Source: Croceimicrobium sp965279135 (GTDB taxonomy: Bacteria; Bacteroidota; Bacteroidia; Flavobacteriales; Schleiferiaceae). Taken from it: a stretch of DNA of 64,000 bases. The number at the start of each line of letters is the position of its first letter. Position 1 is the stretch's first letter. The notes beneath the pieces are model-generated. The model saw only the letters and a list, made by a program, of their open reading frames with translations. It was not told the DNA's origin and made no database searches. Below, one piece after another: positions 7,483-15,803 of the stretch. The DNA is taken from the NCBI GenBank assembly GCA_965279135.1, contig OZ257133.1, positions 496,001 to 560,000 of the forward strand. The letters run 5' to 3'. The position numbers and the translations under genes were made by a program.

Positions 7483-8856
7483 ATGGAACACTACGATTAT
7501 CTCTTACTCGGCACCGGTCAGGTTACGGGAACTCTCCTCGCTGAACTCATACCTACTAATAAGAAGATAGCCGTTATTGAAGCAGCTGATGTTGGAGGAT
7601 CCTGCGTAAATTTTGGCTGTACCCCAACTAAAACTATGGTGGCTGCGGCCAGGGCTGTTTATACGGCAAAGCGCGGAGCATTCTATGGTTTTGAATCTCT
7701 CACCCCAAAGATTGACTATGCACGGATGCGCGAGCGAATGAATGAGGTGCGGTACGGCGGTCGTGATGGTTTAAGCTCCTGGATGGAGAGCAGTCCTAAT
7801 GTGGATTTAATTAGAGGGCGGGGTGTTTTTACAGGAGAAAAGACCCTTTCCGTGAACGGTAGGATTTTAAGTGCGGATCAGATTTTTATTAATACTGGAA
7901 CCCATCATTGGGCACCGCCGATACCTGGGTTGCATGATGTTCCATATTTAGACAGCGCCCGTTTGTTAGATCTGGAAGAGATTCCCGAATCCTTACTCAT
8001 TTTGGGTGGCGGATATATTGGCCTGGAGTTCGCACAGATTTATCAGAGATTAGGTTCAAAGGTCACCCTTATCCAACGCAATGGCCAGCTAATGCCAAGG
8101 GAAGATGAGGATATAGCGCGGTCTGTACAGGAGAAGCTGGAAGGAGAGGGAGTACGCGTTCATCTTTCCACTAAAACCCTGGAAGTGCGGGAATCAGACG
8201 AATCGATCAGTCTTCGACTAGATAAAGAGGGTGAAGAATTTGAAGTTGATGGAAGCCACATACTAGTTGCGACGGGGCGAAGACCTAATAGTCAAAACAT
8301 TGGACTGGATTTAGCGGGAATCGAGGTCGATGATCGTGGCTATATAATTACGGGAGATCAATGTCAAACCACTGCAGAGGGAGTTTTTGCCTTAGGCGAC
8401 GTAAATGGAAAAGGAGCCTTTACCCATACTTCTGTGAATGATGCGGAGATAGTAATAAATCACCTTTTCGGATCAGGGCATCGGAAAACTTCAGACCGCA
8501 TTCCCATTTATGCCCTCTTTACTGATCCACCTCTGGGTAGGGTAGGATTAAGTGAGAAGGAAGCTTTGGCAAGAGGAAAGAAGGTTTTAAAAGCCACACG
8601 AGAGATGAGTCGCATTTCCCGGGCGAAGGAGATGGGCGAGACGCATGGCTTCGCTAAATTATTGGTAGATGCCGAGACCGATCTGATTCTTGGTGCAGCT
8701 ATTCACGGTGTCGGTGGAGATGAGATTATCAACATGTTTGCAGCGATTATGCATAGTGGTATACCTTGTAAAAGCTATCGGGAGGTAGTCTTAGTTCATC
8801 CCACCGTTTCTGAACTTATGCCTTGGGTGTTGGATGGACTGGAACCTATAAACTAA
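7483..8856 (+). CDS. Pyridine nucleotide-disulfide oxidoreductase (MerA/Lpd-like)
   Basis: 457 aa flavoprotein. It has an N-terminal FAD-binding strand, the redox disulfide in GGSCVNFGCTPTK (Cys spacing of five), an NAD(P)H-binding LGGGYIGLEFAQ near residue 175, a second FAD motif ending in ALGDVNG, and a C-terminal dimerisation domain with HPTVSELMPW, where the His is the usual catalytic acid/base. It resembles mercuric reductase and dihydrolipoamide dehydrogenase but lacks the MerA N-terminal metal domain and the terminal Cys pair, so the substrate is uncertain. ATG 7483 is chosen because the upstream frame runs through a terminator. Confidence 0.85.
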   Translation: MEHYDYLLLGTGQVTGTLLAELIPTNKKIAVIEAADVGGSCVNFGCTPTKTMVAAARAVYTAKRGAFYGFESLTPKIDYARMRERMNEVRYGGRDGLSSWMESSPNVDLIRGRGVFTGEKTLSVNGRILSADQIFINTGTHHWAPPIPGLHDVPYLDSARLLDLEEIPESLLILGGGYIGLEFAQIYQRLGSKVTLIQRNGQLMPREDEDIARSVQEKLEGEGVRVHLSTKTLEVRESDESISLRLDKEGEEFEVDGSHILVATGRRPNSQNIGLDLAGIEVDDRGYIITGDQCQTTAEGVFALGDVNGKGAFTHTSVNDAEIVINHLFGSGHRKTSDRIPIYALFTDPPLGRVGLSEKEALARGKKVLKATREMSRISRAKEMGETHGFAKLLVDAETDLILGAAIHGVGGDEIINMFAAIMHSGIPCKSYREVVLVHPTVSELMPWVLDGLEPIN

Positions 8857-8865
8857 AATGAATTA

Positions 8866-10989
8866 ATGGCAAACACAGCTGCTATTGCTAAAGGACTTGA
8901 AGTGAAGGACTTCCAGGTCCAGGCAGTTTTAGATCTATTCTCAGAAGGAGCCACTATACCTTTCATTGCCAGATATCGAAAGGAACGCACCGGAAGTCTT
9001 GATGAGACTCAGATTGCTGCTATCCGTAGTGAAAAAGACCGGTTGGATAAACTGGAACAAAGGAAGCACTTCATTCTACAGTCGATTGAGGAACAGGGAA
9101 AGCTGGATACAGATTTAAAGAAAAAGATTGAAGGATGCGAGGCTTTAAATGATCTGGAAGACATCTATTTGCCCTATAAACCCAAGCGGAAGACTAGAGC
9201 TGAAGTAGCGCGCAAGAAAGGATTAGAACCTCTGGCCGCCATGATAATGAAGCAGGATTCCCGAGATCCGGAAGCCCTGGCTCTAAGGTTTCTAAATGAT
9301 GAAGTGGTTAGTTCGGAAGATGCCTTAGCGGGAGCGCGGGATATTATGGCCGAATGGATTAATGAACGTGCTTCTGCGCGCAGTGCGTTGCGGCGATTAT
9401 TTCAAAGAGAAGCGCGTATCTTTTCCAAAGTGGTGAAAGCAAAGCGAGAGGAGGCAGAGAAGTTTAAGGACTATTTTGATTTTAATGAAAGCCTCTCTCG
9501 AATCCCCGGTCATCGACTTCTGGCTATTAGAAGAGGAGAACAAGAGTCTTTTCTCAGGGTAAACATTGCTCCTGAAAAAGAACGGGCCCTGGAGATATTG
9601 GAACGCATGTTTATTAAGTCTTCTAATGCTAGTTCTCTTCAAATAGAAATGGCTTTGAAGGATGCTTATAAAAGGCTGCTTAAACCATCGCTCGAGACGG
9701 AGTTCGCTCAGTTCTCAAAGGAGAAAGCGGACGAGGGGGCTATTTCCGTATTTGCCGAGAATCTGAAGCAGCTACTATTGAATCCGCCACTGGGACCGAA
9801 ACGTATCCTGGCTATCGATCCTGGATTTAGAACAGGCTGTAAGGTGGTTTGCCTGGATGAGCAGGGAAGCTTGTTGCACAATGACACTATCTTCCCTCAT
9901 CCACCGCAAAGAGAATCTTCTCGTGCAGCAGCGAAGGTGGCGCAACTGGCTGAGGCCTATAAGATTGAGGCTATTGCCATTGGTAATGGAACGGCCGGTC
10001 GGGAGACTGAGGAGTTCATCAGTAAAAGAGTTCGATTTAAATATCCCTTAGAGGCTTATGTGGTTAATGAAGCAGGAGCATCCATCTATTCTGCCTCAAA
10101 GGTAGCCCGGGAGGAATTCCCAAATTATGATGTAACCGTACGCGGGGCAGTAAGTATTGGTCGGCGATTGATGGATCCCTTGGCAGAATTAGTAAAAATT
10201 GATCCAAAGAGTATTGGTGTTGGGCAGTATCAGCACGATGTAGACCAGTCTAAATTAAAGGAAGCACTAGATCGTGTTGTAGAGCAGGTCGTAAATGCTG
10301 TTGGGGTAAACCTGAATACCAGTAGTAAGCATTTGCTGGAATACATTTCGGGTTTGGGACCAAAATTGGCGGAAAACATAGTGGCCTATCGTGAGGAGCA
10401 TGGTCCTTTCAAATCCCGAGAGGCGCTTTTAAAAGTTCCGAAGCTGGGTCCAAAAGCATATGAGCAAGCCGCAGGCTTTTTAAGAATCCCTGATTCAGCA
10501 AACCCGCTAGATAATTCCAGTGTCCATCCCGAGAGATATCCTGTGGTGGCGCAGATGGCCGCTAACTTAAAAAGGAGCTTAGCAGAGCTAATCGGAAATG
10601 AGGAAGTCTTGACTAAGCTGGACCTCGAAGTGTATCGCACCGAGGAAATCGGAATCCCTACCCTTAAGGATATTGTGGAGGAATTGGCAAAGCACGGACG
10701 GGATTTAAGAGGTAAGGCTAAGGTATTTCAATTTGATCCGCGCATTCGCAGCATAAGCGATTTGGAAGAAGGGATGATCCTCCCTGGCATCGTTACCAAT
10801 ATCACCAATTTTGGCGCTTTTGTAGATGTTGGCGCTAAGCAGGATGGATTAGTACATCTGAGTGAATTGGCAAATCGTTTTGTACGTGATCCTAATGAAG
10901 TGGTGAGACTTCAGCAGCAAGTACAGGTTAAGGTGCTAGGAGTTGAGGTTTCTCGGAAGCGTATTCAGTTTAGTATGAAGCAGGTTTAA
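8866..10989 (+). CDS. tex: Transcription accessory protein Tex
   Basis: 707 aa nucleic-acid binding protein that associates with transcription and RNA. Order: N-terminal helical domain (FIARYRKERTG), a YqgF/RuvX-like nuclease fold from about residue 310 (ILAIDPGFRTGCK), helix-hairpin-helix motifs at about 490-550 (YISGLGPKLAENIV), and a C-terminal S1 RNA-binding domain at about 635-705 (GIVTNITNFGAFVDVGAKQDG). Full length. It starts 9 nt after the oxidoreductase, so the two are probably co-transcribed. The 3' end overlaps the convergent MFS gene by about 20 bp. Confidence 0.95.
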   Translation: MANTAAIAKGLEVKDFQVQAVLDLFSEGATIPFIARYRKERTGSLDETQIAAIRSEKDRLDKLEQRKHFILQSIEEQGKLDTDLKKKIEGCEALNDLEDIYLPYKPKRKTRAEVARKKGLEPLAAMIMKQDSRDPEALALRFLNDEVVSSEDALAGARDIMAEWINERASARSALRRLFQREARIFSKVVKAKREEAEKFKDYFDFNESLSRIPGHRLLAIRRGEQESFLRVNIAPEKERALEILERMFIKSSNASSLQIEMALKDAYKRLLKPSLETEFAQFSKEKADEGAISVFAENLKQLLLNPPLGPKRILAIDPGFRTGCKVVCLDEQGSLLHNDTIFPHPPQRESSRAAAKVAQLAEAYKIEAIAIGNGTAGRETEEFISKRVRFKYPLEAYVVNEAGASIYSASKVAREEFPNYDVTVRGAVSIGRRLMDPLAELVKIDPKSIGVGQYQHDVDQSKLKEALDRVVEQVVNAVGVNLNTSSKHLLEYISGLGPKLAENIVAYREEHGPFKSREALLKVPKLGPKAYEQAAGFLRIPDSANPLDNSSVHPERYPVVAQMAANLKRSLAELIGNEEVLTKLDLEVYRTEEIGIPTLKDIVEELAKHGRDLRGKAKVFQFDPRIRSISDLEEGMILPGIVTNITNFGAFVDVGAKQDGLVHLSELANRFVRDPNEVVRLQQQVQVKVLGVEVSRKRIQFSMKQV

Positions 10990-12217
10990 GCTTCGTTGAT
11001 CTGGACCAAAGCCAGGAAATGAAAATGCCAAGGAACATTAAAGTACTGAGTAGGAGGAATAGGGAGTAATGACCTTTGGCTCCAGGTTCATTCTCAATTA
11101 TGTAACCCATCAAAGGACTCATAAAGACATCTGGCAAATAGCCAACTACCGAGATTATACCTACGGCCGTACCACTAAAGGCTCGGCTCACTTGACTTTC
11201 ACGCATGAGTGCGATGTAAATTCCTCGAAGGGCATAGATGCCACTTAAACTAATGGCGAACCAAATTAAACTGAAAGCGGAGTAAGCTAAGTTTAGATTT
11301 AAGCCAAGGAGGAGCGCCCCTAAAGTTGCACTACCGAAACAGGCAAATAACACATGGTGGACTTTAAATCGATCTGCCAGAAAACCCGCGGTAATTGCCG
11401 CTATGGGCCTTAAATACAAAGCTTTGCTACTGAGGTCTAAAGCTTCTTTTTCACCTAGTAACCAAACCTCTCTTGCATAAAGGGACATATCATCGGTAAG
11501 CTTATAAGCACAGTAGGCTAGAAAGACGATGCCCGCCTGGAGCCATAATCCTCTGTTCCTGGCCAGGTTTTTTAATCCCTTAAAGGAATGATTCAGATCA
11601 GTCCCGGGTTCCTTTGCCGGTAGAGTAATCCAGATGAAAAGGGCTACTAAAAGTATTAGCCCGCTTGCCGCGATTAAAACTAATTGATAGGCTTCATTTC
11701 GGCTTTGATCGATATTAATCGATTCGGAATTAAAAAACCATCCAAAAAGTAATACGGCCAAAGAAGCCCAAAGCGCCGAGCTCAATCCTCGTCCTCCTTC
11801 TACCCATCCAAAGGCTTTAGCTTCATTTTCCGGTTCCACTAAAATTCTGGTGCTCTTCATCAAGGCTGCCCAAAAGAGGAATATGGTACTGAAGCCCCAG
11901 AAACCGTATATAATTTGCAATTGCAATAGGCCTGGATTAAAAGCGATGAAAATTCCTCCTAGAGCAGTAAGTCCAAGCGCGGCCGACATCAACTTACGCG
12001 CCGGTAGTAAATCGGCCAGTGGTCCGCCAAAGAAATAGGACAGGATCGCTACCAAGCCATATATTGAAAAACAAAGTCCCAGGTCGATATTATCGATTTG
12101 GTAGACTTCCAAAAGTGTGCTCCTGAAAACTCGTGGTATTACAAAAGGTAGCAGGAAAATCGCCTCTCCTGCTAGAATGAGCGCCAAAAATGGGAACAGG
12201 CGTTTAATGCCGGTCAT
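10970..12217 (-). CDS. MFS transporter
   Basis: 415 aa with about 12 hydrophobic segments. The loop after the second segment (FFGGPLADLLPARKLM) is the MFS motif A region, repeated in degenerate form after the eighth (GFLADRFKVHH). It is an inner-membrane secondary transporter whose substrate I cannot tell. The start overlaps the stop of the upstream esterase gene by 4 bp (ATGA), implying translational coupling, so it may take up the product of that secreted hydrolase. Confidence 0.85.
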   Translation of the reverse strand: MTGIKRLFPFLALILAGEAIFLLPFVIPRVFRSTLLEVYQIDNIDLGLCFSIYGLVAILSYFFGGPLADLLPARKLMSAALGLTALGGIFIAFNPGLLQLQIIYGFWGFSTIFLFWAALMKSTRILVEPENEAKAFGWVEGGRGLSSALWASLAVLLFGWFFNSESINIDQSRNEAYQLVLIAASGLILLVALFIWITLPAKEPGTDLNHSFKGLKNLARNRGLWLQAGIVFLAYCAYKLTDDMSLYAREVWLLGEKEALDLSSKALYLRPIAAITAGFLADRFKVHHVLFACFGSATLGALLLGLNLNLAYSAFSLIWFAISLSGIYALRGIYIALMRESQVSRAFSGTAVGIISVVGYLPDVFMSPLMGYIIENEPGAKGHYSLFLLLSTLMFLGIFISWLWSRSTKLKPASY

Positions 12218-14460
12218 TCTACACGTAGTTTAATGAGCTGTTTAGAATGATCATTGGAAATTCTTAGGAGGTACAAGCCTGATGGTAAGCCCGAATTCCA
12301 TTCCAATACCTCCCCCCGGAAATCAATTTCTTTAAGCACTTTGCCCTCTAAACTAAGGGCTTCAATATGGTAATCCCCCAGAAGTAGTTTAAGGGTGAAG
12401 GTTCCATTGTTGGGATTAGGATATAACTGGGTATTAAACCAGGGCTTTTCTTCCTGTGAAAGAAAGTGTTGAAATCGTACGGTAATAGTATCCCGATGTA
12501 GACAGCCTAAACTGTCTTGAGCTTCCAGCCAAAAGGTTCTGGTTTCCATGTCATTAAAGCTGCTGGCAGGAAACCACAGAGAATCAGCCGTTGAACCATC
12601 ATTCCAAATCGGATTAGTAAATCCATTGGGTATTCTTAAAACGAAGGGAATTAGCCTATCGTAAACAGAAGGAGCCTGCAATTGCAACTGGGCCGCGGAT
12701 CTTTTAACGATTAGGGTGTCAATCTCACTTTGGCATTGCCCCTGTGGATTATATCCAAAATGATAGAAAAACTTTCCACTATAATGACGGGGGAAATAGC
12801 TGGTTCCGAAGGTGTGTCCAACTCCGGTTCCGGTTTGAATACTTAGTTCTGAATTCTGAAATACCATTTCGCTATTGGCCCATTGATAGCGCAATCGATG
12901 ACTGGAATTTTCGAGGTAGAGGTAGCAACCCAAAGTATCAAAAGGATTGATTTTAAAAGTACCAAAGTCCAAATAGTACAGAGAGTCTGTATAGGCGCCA
13001 TATATACTATCGCTCAGGACTGGAGACCAGCCCATAGCTTGCGCTTCATAACCCTTGTATGACCCCGGACGGGTACGGAGGTTTACCTGAAGGTCGGCCG
13101 TGCTTCCGGAGGGGAATTCAATGCTATCAATAAAGACCGTATCAGCTCCAGCTATAAGGTTAAACATACAGCCATTCCAACGGATGTTATTAGTGCTTGA
13201 AGCGTTTAGAGCGCCATTAAAAGAGAACGGTCCCTGGTACGACTGCAGGAATAGACTATCTGTTTGGGGAACAAACCATTGAAGGCTATCTCCTTGATGC
13301 ACTTCATTTTGGAGTTGGGGGTCCGTAAACCAACGAATCCTTGCATCACTAAAGGCAGAAAGGTGAATGCTGTCTCCATCGCAGAGTACGGTATCACTGC
13401 TAATTATGGAAGGTTGAATGCTGGTTTTTAAGTGAAGTAGGCCACTCTGATTATTGTTCGGATTATTATCCCCTGCAAAAACAATTCTGCTTTTCAGGCG
13501 CCAATTTTGTTGGGTGGAAGTATTGAGGTTAAAATTCACATTGGAAAAAGAGCAACCCTGCAACAAATTCAGGCTTTGAGTAAGAGTGTCAAATATCCCA
13601 CTGTTTAAATCCTCCCTTATCAGTTGCACTAAGGCGGGTGCATTTAGACTGTCCTCTCCGAGGTTTCCAATTCTCACGCTGATTTCGCTATTGGGATTTC
13701 CACAGTTTGAAGGATTTAACCAAACCGGCGCATAAGGACGAAGATCAGTTCCGGGGCTTCCATCCACGATACTATCTGGGATTGCTTTTTGAATAACTCT
13801 TTGCCAGAGCAGGCGATGACCAGCATCATTAACATGCACGCCATCACCGCTATCCTTGGTGCTGTCGATTGTATTTTGGGTATTGGCCAGGCCATTCCAG
13901 AAGTCGATGGAGCGAGTTCCGAAATAGTTGAAAACGGAATCTCTTACCCCAAGTTGAATCTGAATCTGGCTGGCATTGAAATTTCGTGGTTGGGTGGTAC
14001 AAACCCAGACGGGAACACCCATACTAGCAGCAAGGCTATCCATGTGGATGAAATTGGACATCTGCTCATTGATCCCTGTGTTTATGGCCGCGTCATTGGA
14101 AGGAAGATTAATTACAATCGCATCTGGGTTTTGGCGCAATGCATGACTGATATTCCTCAAGGTATCCGGTTGTGGCCGGTTACTTGGTGCATTGAAATAA
14201 TCGGGCATCAGCCTCCAGGTATTATAGCCTCCTCGGGCCAGATTGATCACCTCATTGTTCGTGTTCAATGCCTGGATAGAACGGCGGTAACGGTTTACCC
14301 AGGAGGAGTCGGCCGTGCTTACTCCAGCACCTGCCGCTGTGGAGGAGCCTATTACAACAATGCGAATGGTATCGGAGGCCAAGCAGGCAGAATTTTGTCC
14401 CTTGCTTTCGAAAAGGAAAAAGGTCAAAAGCAATAGTGGGAGGACAATCTGATTTTTCAT
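12214..14460 (-). CDS. Secreted SGNH/GDSL hydrolase with T9SS sorting domain
   Basis: 748 aa. A signal peptide (about 1-21) is followed by an SGNH hydrolase domain: block I VVIGSSTAAG with the nucleophile Ser near residue 40, the block II Gly (NLARGG), the block III Asn (NLPSND) and block V DGVHVNDAGH with catalytic Asp and His near residue 210. Long beta-sandwich or Ig-like regions follow, then a T9SS sorting domain (QLYPNPNNGTFTL, ending GLYLLRI). It is probably a surface or extracellular esterase, for example removing acetyl groups from a polysaccharide. The coupled MFS gene fits uptake of a released product. Confidence 0.85.
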   Translation of the reverse strand: MKNQIVLPLLLLTFFLFESKGQNSACLASDTIRIVVIGSSTAAGAGVSTADSSWVNRYRRSIQALNTNNEVINLARGGYNTWRLMPDYFNAPSNRPQPDTLRNISHALRQNPDAIVINLPSNDAAINTGINEQMSNFIHMDSLAASMGVPVWVCTTQPRNFNASQIQIQLGVRDSVFNYFGTRSIDFWNGLANTQNTIDSTKDSGDGVHVNDAGHRLLWQRVIQKAIPDSIVDGSPGTDLRPYAPVWLNPSNCGNPNSEISVRIGNLGEDSLNAPALVQLIREDLNSGIFDTLTQSLNLLQGCSFSNVNFNLNTSTQQNWRLKSRIVFAGDNNPNNNQSGLLHLKTSIQPSIISSDTVLCDGDSIHLSAFSDARIRWFTDPQLQNEVHQGDSLQWFVPQTDSLFLQSYQGPFSFNGALNASSTNNIRWNGCMFNLIAGADTVFIDSIEFPSGSTADLQVNLRTRPGSYKGYEAQAMGWSPVLSDSIYGAYTDSLYYLDFGTFKINPFDTLGCYLYLENSSHRLRYQWANSEMVFQNSELSIQTGTGVGHTFGTSYFPRHYSGKFFYHFGYNPQGQCQSEIDTLIVKRSAAQLQLQAPSVYDRLIPFVLRIPNGFTNPIWNDGSTADSLWFPASSFNDMETRTFWLEAQDSLGCLHRDTITVRFQHFLSQEEKPWFNTQLYPNPNNGTFTLKLLLGDYHIEALSLEGKVLKEIDFRGEVLEWNSGLPSGLYLLRISNDHSKQLIKLRVE

Positions 14461-14792
14461 TTTTGGAATTTACAAAAAGAATCAAATCCTCAATTAGCGA
14501 GGCCTTTAAATCGATTATAAATAGTATTAAAGAATCGAATGAATATTTTTTATATCAATAACTTGTGTGGTTTAAAAAACTTTTATTCATTTGCCCAGCG
14601 AAAAACAACGAAGAGCAATCATGCGACTCCATACATTAAAATTTAAACTATATGGTTTTAACCCCAAGACGGGGTCGAGAGATATGTAGCTGGTTTTATA
14701 CCTGCGCAGATTTGCTCCCGGCCTCTTAAAGGACCGGGATTTTTTTTGCTTCGAGGCAGCATTCCGGTCGGATTAACCTTAAAGCAAAAACA
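14461..14792 (+). promoter_or_regulatory. Leader or small RNA with intrinsic terminator before the TPR gene
   Basis: There is no ORF here. On the plus strand a hairpin ACCCC-AAGAC-GGGGT (14661-14675) is followed by a strong terminator: CCCGG/CCGGG (14717-14721 and 14734-14738) with an inner CCT/AGG, then eight Ts (14740-14747). It ends 45 nt before the TPR start codon. A box resembling -7 (TTCATTTGC, about 14585) could start a transcript of about 150 nt. This looks like an attenuated leader for the TPR-RNA-slipin unit or a separate small RNA. I see no known riboswitch pattern. Confidence 0.5.
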
Positions 14793-15302
14793 ATGTCAAC
14801 TTTAGCAACCCTATATTATTTAAAAGCTTTGGATGCTTATCCTTACGAGCTTGCCGAAGTGGAGGAAAATCTCAACTACGCGCTGGCTTACGATTCAGAG
14901 CATCTTTCCAGCCTTTGTCTTAAGTCGCGGCTTTACCTCCAGGATTTAGGATGGATTCAAGAGGCTCGAGAAATAGCCGAGCAGGCACTAGCAATTGATC
15001 CTAATCACCCTTGTGCTGCAATGGCTTTGCTCAACAGTCTGATTGAAGGTCGAGACTTAAAGAAAGCTATACGTTTTTTAAGTCATATTGAACGGAATGT
15101 ACCATTAAAGCCATTATATATTTATCAGTATATGGCTAAAATAATGGACTTAAAATTTGAATATAATATTGCTATTAATTACTACAAAATGGCAATTATT
15201 AATTCTGATAATGTTCAATTAACAGCAAATATCGAGCAAGATATTTCTCAACTTAAAGCAAAACGTAAGCAAAAGGCCAAACTGAAGCTTAAACGGAATT
15301 AA
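14793..15302 (+). CDS. Small TPR protein with basic C-terminal tail
   Basis: 169 aa and all helical, with at least two recognisable TPR units: one with AREIAEQALAIDPNHPCAAM (about residues 57-76) and one with YNIAINYYKMAII (about 123-135). The last 16 residues are almost all Lys, Arg or Gln (KAKRKQKAKLKLKRN), a likely nucleic-acid contact. The 3' third is more AT-rich than neighbouring genes. It has no signal peptide. It lies between a terminator-bearing leader and a block of tRNA-like structured RNA, then a slipin on the same strand, so an RNA-binding adaptor role is inferred. I do not recognise the family. Confidence 0.65.
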   Translation: MSTLATLYYLKALDAYPYELAEVEENLNYALAYDSEHLSSLCLKSRLYLQDLGWIQEAREIAEQALAIDPNHPCAAMALLNSLIEGRDLKKAIRFLSHIERNVPLKPLYIYQYMAKIMDLKFEYNIAINYYKMAIINSDNVQLTANIEQDISQLKAKRKQKAKLKLKRN

Positions 15303-15395
15303 GAAATCGGTTCGATCAAACCGAAGGCTATATGTGTGTCTCTCTGCATGGCACCATGGTGCAGGAAACTGTATACCGCTTACAATTGATCATCA

Positions 15396-15464
15396 CGCTG
15401 TGGTTATGGGTTCGATTCCCATATATGGTGAAAGCCATATTAGCTCAAATGGTAGAGTTCAGTG
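15396..15464 (+). ncRNA. Circularly permuted tRNA-like unit 1
   Basis: In order: 5 nt CGCTG (anticodon-stem 3' strand), a 5-nt variable loop, T-arm ATGGG-TTCGATT-CCCAT (15406-15422), acceptor 3' strand ATATGGT, a 4-nt GAAA, acceptor 5' strand GCCATAT (15434-15440), TA, D-arm GCTC-AAATGGTA-GAGT (15443-15458), 1 nt, and CAGTG (15460-15464), which pairs with the opening CGCTG. All four stems have canonical lengths. U8, A14, the R15-Y48 pair, G18G19, A21, TTC and A58 are present. There is no anticodon loop, since the two ends lie there, and no CCA. Decayed tandem tRNAs or a Y-RNA-type tRNA mimic are the alternatives. Confidence 0.6.
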
Positions 15465-15468
15465 AACC

Positions 15469-15537
15469 TGGGGTTCGACTCCCCGCTGTATTTGAGATAC
15501 AGTTGTTTGGCCGTAGGGCTCCTCCCTTTAACGGAGA
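15469..15537 (+). ncRNA. Circularly permuted tRNA-like unit 2
   Basis: T-arm TGGGG-TTCGACT-CCCCG (15469-15485) runs directly into a 7-bp acceptor-like stem CTGTATT/GATACAG (15486-15492 and 15496-15502) closed by 3 nt. A poor D-arm-like segment (15505-15519) and a hairpin CTCC-CTTTAAC-GGAG (15522-15536) follow. The hairpin has a 7-nt loop with T at position 33 and TTA at the anticodon place, which would read UAA. Like unit 1 it spans 69 nt and has a G-U first acceptor pair. The T-arm and acceptor are convincing; the D- and anticodon-like arms are not, and a competing stem GGCTCC/GGAGACC exists. Confidence 0.4.
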
Positions 15538-15803
15538 CCGGTGATGGAAACATCACCATCAGAATGGAGTAAGATCCCTCCTTAAAAGGATCACCCACAT
15601 AGTGAAGGGATTGTATAAGATCACCTGGTTGGTCGATATACCGGTTGATGCATTTGCACCCTAGGAATTCCTTTTCCTGATTTTGAATTGGGCGAGGCCG
15701 GCTAGTCCCTGGATTTTGATGGAAGGGAAGACTAGGGTCCATGCTAAAGCTGCCCTTCGCTCTTGTGGTATTATTAAACGGCTTAGGCCATAAATGAAAA
15801 GAG

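Larger units (their letters stand above)
15303..15803 (+). ncRNA. Structured intercistronic RNA with tRNA-like elements
   Basis: 501 bp with no credible protein gene but dense in perfect stems on the plus strand. These are TCGGTT/AACCGA (15307-15324), the palindrome GCACCATGGTGC (15351-15362), two tRNA-like units described separately (15396-15464, 15469-15537), GGTGATG-GAAA-CATCACC (15540-15557) and GATCC/GGATC (15573-15592). The last 200 bp carry further imperfect repeats (CTAGT/ACTAG near 15703-15755). It is flanked by the TPR gene and the slipin, both in the same direction. It could be a processed non-coding RNA, a long structured leader of the slipin mRNA, or both. Confidence 0.6.

Noticed and set aside
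13789..14436. 215-aa plus-strand ORF
   Set aside because: It lies wholly antisense to the SGNH hydrolase gene, which has clear catalytic motifs and a signal peptide.
15349..15363. Sigma-54-like TGGCAC...TGCA promoter
   Set aside because: The GG-GC spacing is 9 nt instead of 10, and the sequence is explained by the palindrome GCACCATGGTGC.
15353..15430. Ordinary linear tRNA ending with T-arm 1
   Set aside because: The 3' acceptor strand ATATGGT has only a partial 5' match upstream (ACCATGG), and no D-arm or anticodon arm fits between.
15332..15544. 70-aa plus-strand ORF
   Set aside because: It translates the tRNA-like T- and D-arms; it has no recognisable domain.
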